NCBI GenBank assembly: GCA_015065925.1
Contig: SVPL01000002.1
Span: forward strand, 31,313-95,312
DNA from: Oscillospiraceae bacterium
Lineage (GTDB): Bacteria; Bacillota; Clostridia; Oscillospirales; Acutalibacteraceae
Length of the DNA: 64,000 nt
Direction of reading: 5' to 3'
Shown here: one piece after another, positions 59,361-64,000 of the stretch
Layout: every line of letters begins with the position of its first letter
Numbering within the stretch: position 1 is the first letter of the stretch
The notes under the pieces: model-generated
Database searches by the model: none
Told to the model about the DNA's origin: nothing
The model's input: only the letters and a program-made list of their open reading frames with translations
Made by a program: the position numbers and the translations under genes

Positions 59361-61271
59361 TTAGTCGTTTCTGGTTGTGTAAACAGCAAACGATATAGGC
59401 GGTAATTTATCATTTAAAGAATTACAGTTTTCAAAAATCTTATCTATTCCAATAATGCTTGCAAATTTATTTGGGAATATATCCATAGGATTATAAATGT
59501 GGCGATTGAAGGTTTTACCGCTGAATTTGCCTAAATCAATTTCAAAATCAGCGTAATCACGGCGTTTGTTAACAACAAGTATTGTTACATCACCATTTGG
59601 TGCCTGAGTTGCAGAAGCGCTAAGCATAGAGGGCGCAACACCAGCATATGCTTTTGTGCCCTCTGAGCCGCCTAAATAACGGGATAAAAGGGAAAATGCA
59701 TAATATGCGGGGTATGGGACTTCGGTGCGTTTAAGGCAAGGCATAATACCCCAGCGATGATCGCCGTAATAATAATTGTTAATATTGTGCGCTTTGTTAT
59801 CAGGCCATTGTTGGTCGAACAAAGTCCAAAGAAGAGAAGACTGTACACCCGCATTTATGAATGCAGTATTAGCAACGGCAAATTCAACACCACGGGTTTT
59901 ATCCTGTAATAAATAGGCATTATCCACAGGACTTTCAGAATTTCTGCCAAAGGACCAGTTATATTCATCAAACCAATAGGGTTTGCCATTCGGAACATAT
60001 TGTAATCCTGTTTTAGCCCATTTAAGCCAGCTATAATATGTATCGGCAGTTTGTAAATTCTCTTTACCCACAAACTCCCACATATCTTTGGAAGCTTCAA
60101 AGCCACCGTCGGGCAAAAGCTCTATCTCGCTACCAACCTCTTTTAAAGAAAAGTCATCTATAGCAATGACACCATCTTCTTCATTGACCATATGCATAAA
60201 ACCAAAATAGCCTTCTGTAGCTTTTTCGTTATAAACTTTAACGGTGAATTTTTGCCACTCTTCAGTAATAAGACTCTCATCAATAGTTGTTGCACTATCG
60301 GGATTAAGACGGGTATCGGGATCGGTGCCTGCGTGGAAAAAAGCATACTCAGGCTCTAAATCATAAAGACCGACTATGAAATCGCCCGAAATTTTACGGC
60401 AACTAGTGGAATGAAGCTTAAGCCAAACAGAAATTTCATATTCTGTATCGGGCTTCAGAGAAACCTTACACTGTGCTCTACGGTGAATAGATTGGAATAA
60501 CTTAAATGAGGTTCCACCCGAATGAATATCCTCGGGTAATATAGGCTCATAAGAAATGTAATTATGGCTTGAATAGATATCAATTACCTCATCACAGTTT
60601 TCTGCAACCCATTTAACCATATCAGAGGTTGTTGTACTACCCTCATCAGGTCCAACAAATTTAACTAAATGACGGCGATTATCTTTAACGAGCTGATTAT
60701 GTGCTGCAACTACGCAATCACGCCAAGCCTCATAAGGAGATTTGCCCTCAATATTATATCTTCTGGAGGGGCGTTGAGGCTCGGTAAACATCATAAAATA
60801 CTTAATATTGGTAAAACCACGAACTTCAATAAGCTGATGAGCAACCTCGCTCACCCACTTGGCATAATTCTGCACGCTGTTTTCCCAATTATCATCCTTA
60901 TTGAAAGGCGAATCACCATTCGGCCCACGACCGATAACATCCTCAGGACACCACCAGCCAACCTGAAGTGCAATATCTGTACCAATTTTCTGCATTGCTT
61001 TTGCCCATTTGTAAAAGCCCTTTATGTAAGGCTCATTCTCCCAATCAAAGCACTGTTTTTCTTTGTCCCAACCATACCAACGGAAAAAGGTTCGGGCAAT
61101 TTTAAGGCCGCATTTTTTTACCCTTTCAAACTCCAAAGCACACTGTTCATCGCTGTATGCTCTGCCTGTGCTATCAGGCAAGGTAGCATAACAATGATAC
61201 ACCGCATTTGCACCTAAAAAGTTCTCTTGGACAGGTTTTTCGGTTTTTAAAACCAATTTTTCTTTATTCAT
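59361..61271 (-). CDS. GH-A-like glycoside hydrolase paralog 8 (P8), first gene of array
   Basis: FMMFTEPQ, PYWFDEYN; clearest CBM-like insert (IAIDDFSLKE...LLPDGGFEASKDMWEF). Confidence 0.8.
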   Translation of the reverse strand: MNKEKLVLKTEKPVQENFLGANAVYHCYATLPDSTGRAYSDEQCALEFERVKKCGLKIARTFFRWYGWDKEKQCFDWENEPYIKGFYKWAKAMQKIGTDIALQVGWWCPEDVIGRGPNGDSPFNKDDNWENSVQNYAKWVSEVAHQLIEVRGFTNIKYFMMFTEPQRPSRRYNIEGKSPYEAWRDCVVAAHNQLVKDNRRHLVKFVGPDEGSTTTSDMVKWVAENCDEVIDIYSSHNYISYEPILPEDIHSGGTSFKLFQSIHRRAQCKVSLKPDTEYEISVWLKLHSTSCRKISGDFIVGLYDLEPEYAFFHAGTDPDTRLNPDSATTIDESLITEEWQKFTVKVYNEKATEGYFGFMHMVNEEDGVIAIDDFSLKEVGSEIELLPDGGFEASKDMWEFVGKENLQTADTYYSWLKWAKTGLQYVPNGKPYWFDEYNWSFGRNSESPVDNAYLLQDKTRGVEFAVANTAFINAGVQSSLLWTLFDQQWPDNKAHNINNYYYGDHRWGIMPCLKRTEVPYPAYYAFSLLSRYLGGSEGTKAYAGVAPSMLSASATQAPNGDVTILVVNKRRDYADFEIDLGKFSGKTFNRHIYNPMDIFPNKFASIIGIDKIFENCNSLNDKLPPISFAVYTTRND

Positions 61272-61298
61272 TATTTTCTTTCCTCCCTAAAAACAGAA

Positions 61299-61344
61299 AA
61301 TAACCTCGATAATATACTATACTTTGTATATTATCGAGGTTATT
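61299..61344. repeat. perfect 19-bp inverted repeat overlapping -10 of P8 operon
   Basis: AATAACCTCGATAATATAC/GTATATTATCGAGGTTATT. Confidence 0.9.
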
Positions 61345-61368
61345 ATACCACAAATTGGTAGTTGTGGT
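61342..61368 (-). promoter_or_regulatory. TATAAT -10 with operator-like dyad ACCACAA-8-TTGTGGT over the -35 region
   Basis: -10 61342-61347; dyad 61347-61368; no -35 consensus. Confidence 0.5.
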
Positions 61369-61431
61369 GGCTTAATTTTAAACTATTTTATAGCAAAATT
61401 TTAAACCGTTTTTAAATAGTGAAAAATGATA

Positions 61432-62526
61432 TTAAGTTTTAGAATTGTTAATTCTTTTTTCTAGCTTTTTTAGAATACTTTTAAATCTTTCGTCATCGAT
61501 ATAAGGCTTTAGCGTTTTGGAGTTAGTGATAATATTGTAATATCGCTCATAATCCGAAATGGTAACACCGTAGGTCACTGAATTTTTACTAAATTCCAAG
61601 CCTTTAAATAATGGCGAAGTGTATTTTTTACCGCCAACCGACAAAATGCCATCTATTTTTTCATAAATGCTTATTACCGTTTCCATTGCATTGAACATTT
61701 CATCTGTTTTTTGGAGTTTTGCGTAAGCCATACTTAAATCTTCATAAGCGTTGGCTTTAAAATAAAGAATATAACCTTCTTCACCCAATGCCTCAATAAT
61801 TTTTAAAGCCCTATTACAAACATCAATGGCTATTTTCGGATCTCCCCATAAAAAATGATGCTTTGAAATACATAATATATCACACAAAATAGCTTCAGAA
61901 TGAGCAAGAATACATTCCGATTTATAATCTGCCCTTTCTTTTGCGGGAACAGCAAGACTTAACAGTTCTCTTTTTGAATAGGCGTTTTCGGGAAGTAAAT
62001 CAGCAATTTCCAAAACCTTTTCTCGTTTTCCGCAAAAAGAGTATGCAAAGGCTAGATTAACAATGGTGCTGTGCCTGATTTTATCAACATTACAGTCCCT
62101 TAAAATTAAATTGGCTTTTTGTTCAATGTCGAATAGCCACTCATCCTCATCGCCGTTATGTATCATAACCTTGTATTCAATTAAAGCATTAAGCAATTTA
62201 TGTTCATTTGGATATGTTTGTAAAGCCTCCTCAATTATGGCAATACTTTTGGGAATTTCGCCCGTATGAGTAAACTTTTTGGCTTCATTTAAAATGTTTT
62301 CTATTATCTCGCTTTTGTTATCAAGAGAAATATCTAAAAGATAGTCTGCCGTAACACCGAAAAAGTTAGAAAGAGCGGGTATAAGGGATAAATCGGGCAG
62401 AGCTAAACCATTCTCCCACTTGCTAACCGCTTGGTATGAGATGTTAAGGTAATCTGCCAACTTTTCTTGGGTTACATTCTGTGCCTTACGCAGTTCCTTA
62501 ATTTTTTCGCCGATTTTAAGTGTCAT
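61432..62526 (-). CDS. XRE-type HTH regulator with TPR-like C-terminal region
   Basis: IKELRKAQNVTQEKLADYLNISYQAVSKWENG. Confidence 0.88.
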   Translation of the reverse strand: MTLKIGEKIKELRKAQNVTQEKLADYLNISYQAVSKWENGLALPDLSLIPALSNFFGVTADYLLDISLDNKSEIIENILNEAKKFTHTGEIPKSIAIIEEALQTYPNEHKLLNALIEYKVMIHNGDEDEWLFDIEQKANLILRDCNVDKIRHSTIVNLAFAYSFCGKREKVLEIADLLPENAYSKRELLSLAVPAKERADYKSECILAHSEAILCDILCISKHHFLWGDPKIAIDVCNRALKIIEALGEEGYILYFKANAYEDLSMAYAKLQKTDEMFNAMETVISIYEKIDGILSVGGKKYTSPLFKGLEFSKNSVTYGVTISDYERYYNIITNSKTLKPYIDDERFKSILKKLEKRINNSKT

Positions 62527-62665
62527 AATATTTCAACTCCTTCACAAAAGCATTATAACAGTTAATGCACATTATTAGTATAACATATCAGTTTACCTTA
62601 ATGCAACTGTGAGTTGAGAAGTGTATGTTACAAATGCCGCCCGCAATAAACAAGGCGGCAGAACT

Positions 62666-63535
62666 TTACTTTTTAACAACGGGAACCCAAATCTCACTAC
62701 GGTAATCGGAGCTACCCATATTTCCCTCAGTATAGGCTTCTATATCCATTTCATAGGTAGGCTGATAACCCGATGTAGGAAAGAACTCAGAAACAATCTT
62801 ATGCCACATATCTTGCATAGCATTAGGCATTGCACCTTTACACTCAAATATTGCCCAAATTCTTGCAGGAATTGTGTTCTTTCTAAAACCTTCCGGTACT
62901 ACTGTATTCTCATTGCATTTGGCAGCAATAGAATAATCAAATGTTTTTGCGTTCTCCGGTAAGTTTCCGTAACACACACCGAAGATGTAGGTTCTGTCGG
63001 TTGTAGTATCTAATAATTTCTTAACTGTACCGTCATTATGTGATCTCGTCCAAAAATCAGGAATGCTTTTTGCATTTTCAGAGTCCTCAACAGTATGCGC
63101 TTCCACCTTTTCTATAATATCAAAGGCTTCCTTTTCGATAATCTTGTAATCCATTATATTACCTCCGCTTAATGTAATTTTCACGGAAAGTCGGGAAAAA
63201 GATTTAAGTTTAGAGCCGTCTTTCTTTGCTTCAGAAGGTGTAACTCCGTGAAATCCCCGAAAGGCTCTTGTGAAGCTCTCAGGACTTTCATAACCATATT
63301 TCAAAGCAATATCAATCACTTTGTCATCTGCTGCACTCAGCTCATTGCCGGCAAGTGTGAGCCGTCTGTTGCGTATATAATCTCCAAGAGTCATTCCACA
63401 CAAAATACTGAATATCCTTTGAAGATAGAAACCTGAACAAGCCGCTTCTTTAGCAACTATCTCATAATCAATTTCTTCTGTTAGGTGTTCTTCAATATAG
63501 TTGATAGCATTTTGTATTCCGGTAATCCAATCCAT
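62666..63535 (-). CDS. AraC family regulator with GyrI-like effector-binding domain
   Basis: N-terminal AraC HTH (YIEEHLTEEIDYEIVAKEAACSGFYLQRIF) and C-terminal effector domain. Confidence 0.88.
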   Translation of the reverse strand: MDWITGIQNAINYIEEHLTEEIDYEIVAKEAACSGFYLQRIFSILCGMTLGDYIRNRRLTLAGNELSAADDKVIDIALKYGYESPESFTRAFRGFHGVTPSEAKKDGSKLKSFSRLSVKITLSGGNIMDYKIIEKEAFDIIEKVEAHTVEDSENAKSIPDFWTRSHNDGTVKKLLDTTTDRTYIFGVCYGNLPENAKTFDYSIAAKCNENTVVPEGFRKNTIPARIWAIFECKGAMPNAMQDMWHKIVSEFFPTSGYQPTYEMDIEAYTEGNMGSSDYRSEIWVPVVKK

Positions 63536-63617
63536 CGTATCCCTCCTTTCTGTGTGATTACATTATAGAGCGAAAATAATTTGTTTTCCTGATTCTGAGT
63601 GTTCAGTACTGCAAGGG

Positions 63618-64000
63618 TTATTTTATGCTCTCAACAGGAATAGCAATTCTTGCTCCGATTTCAGGCTCTGCACCGAGATTGAGTGTTGGAGCAATACTTG
63701 TTGCGTATTTATAGCCGTAGCGTTCAAAGTTGTAGTTTTCAATCGCCTTAAACACTTGCCCGATATACTTGCCAAAATCGTCGGGATTCTCATAAGGTTC
63801 ACTTTGGAAGTAAATCATTGTACACTCTGGAAGTTCTGCAATCTTGTATCCATCAGGCAGAGATTTCTCATAGTCAAGCGGCACTTCTACGCCTGATGCT
63901 ATTTTACTTATCCCATTTTCATGCAGAAAATCAGGTAGATCAATCAATGCCGCTGTATCAAACTTTTCCGGGATACTGTTAAGTAGTCCTTCCCAGTCAC
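63618..64000 (-). CDS. GyrI-like effector-binding domain protein, C-terminal part (runs off window)
   Basis: Frame stays open beyond the supplied ORF start to the window edge: DWEGLLNSIPEKFDTAALIDLPDF... Confidence 0.65.
   Translation of the reverse strand, partial: DWEGLLNSIPEKFDTAALIDLPDFLHENGISKIASGVEVPLDYEKSLPDGYKIAELPECTMIYFQSEPYENPDDFGKYIGQVFKAIENYNFERYGYKYATSIAPTLNLGAEPEIGARIAIPVESIK

Noticed and set aside
60669-61217. 182-aa plus-strand ORF antisense to P8
   Set aside because: Shadow ORF of the P8 barrel region, low-complexity composition, no independent evidence.
36761-61271. Defence, phage or secondary-metabolite island as explanation of the repetitive array
   Set aside because: No integrase, capsid, nuclease/effector or biosynthetic domains; barrel and catalytic motifs favour carbohydrate-active enzymes.

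Overview
64 kb of low-GC Firmicutes DNA. Gene content (spoVM, hemZ, spoT/relA, and a nusB-xseAB-ispA-dxs-tlyA-nadK-argR-recN block) points to spore-forming Clostridia; the taxonomy is inference. About 1-36.7 kb is mostly housekeeping: RuvX, CysK, HemZ, Dtd, Rel, RecJ, tRNA-Ala(GGC), TyrS, RecN, ArgR, NadK, TlyA, Dxs, IspA, XseAB, an M22/TsaD-like protein, NusB and Nth. Several sugar-catabolic and AraC-regulated genes are interspersed. An unlisted 27-aa spoVM gene lies at 4860-4943. About 36.8-61.3 kb is an accessory carbohydrate locus, all on the minus strand. It holds eight ~620-aa paralogous clan-GH-A-like glycoside hydrolases without signal peptides, one lipoprotein paralog, two large modular surface proteins (repeated CBM-like and InlB/Flg_new-like modules) and an AraC regulator. 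The main observations are: (i) the paralog array itself; (ii) a CBM4/9-like beta-sandwich inserted in the barrel of all eight non-lipoprotein members in apparently circularly permuted order, absent from the lipoprotein member; (iii) a 44-bp box at identical geometry over two sigma-A promoters of the locus; (iv) sigma-A promoters embedded in long perfect palindromes in front of three paralog transcription units; (v) a palindrome/promoter at nth that could silence only read-through transcripts; (vi) a symmetric divergent promoter in which each -35 overlaps the other's -10; (vii) identical DNA tracts between paralogs suggesting gene conversion. All family calls are from motif recognition by eye; no searches were run.
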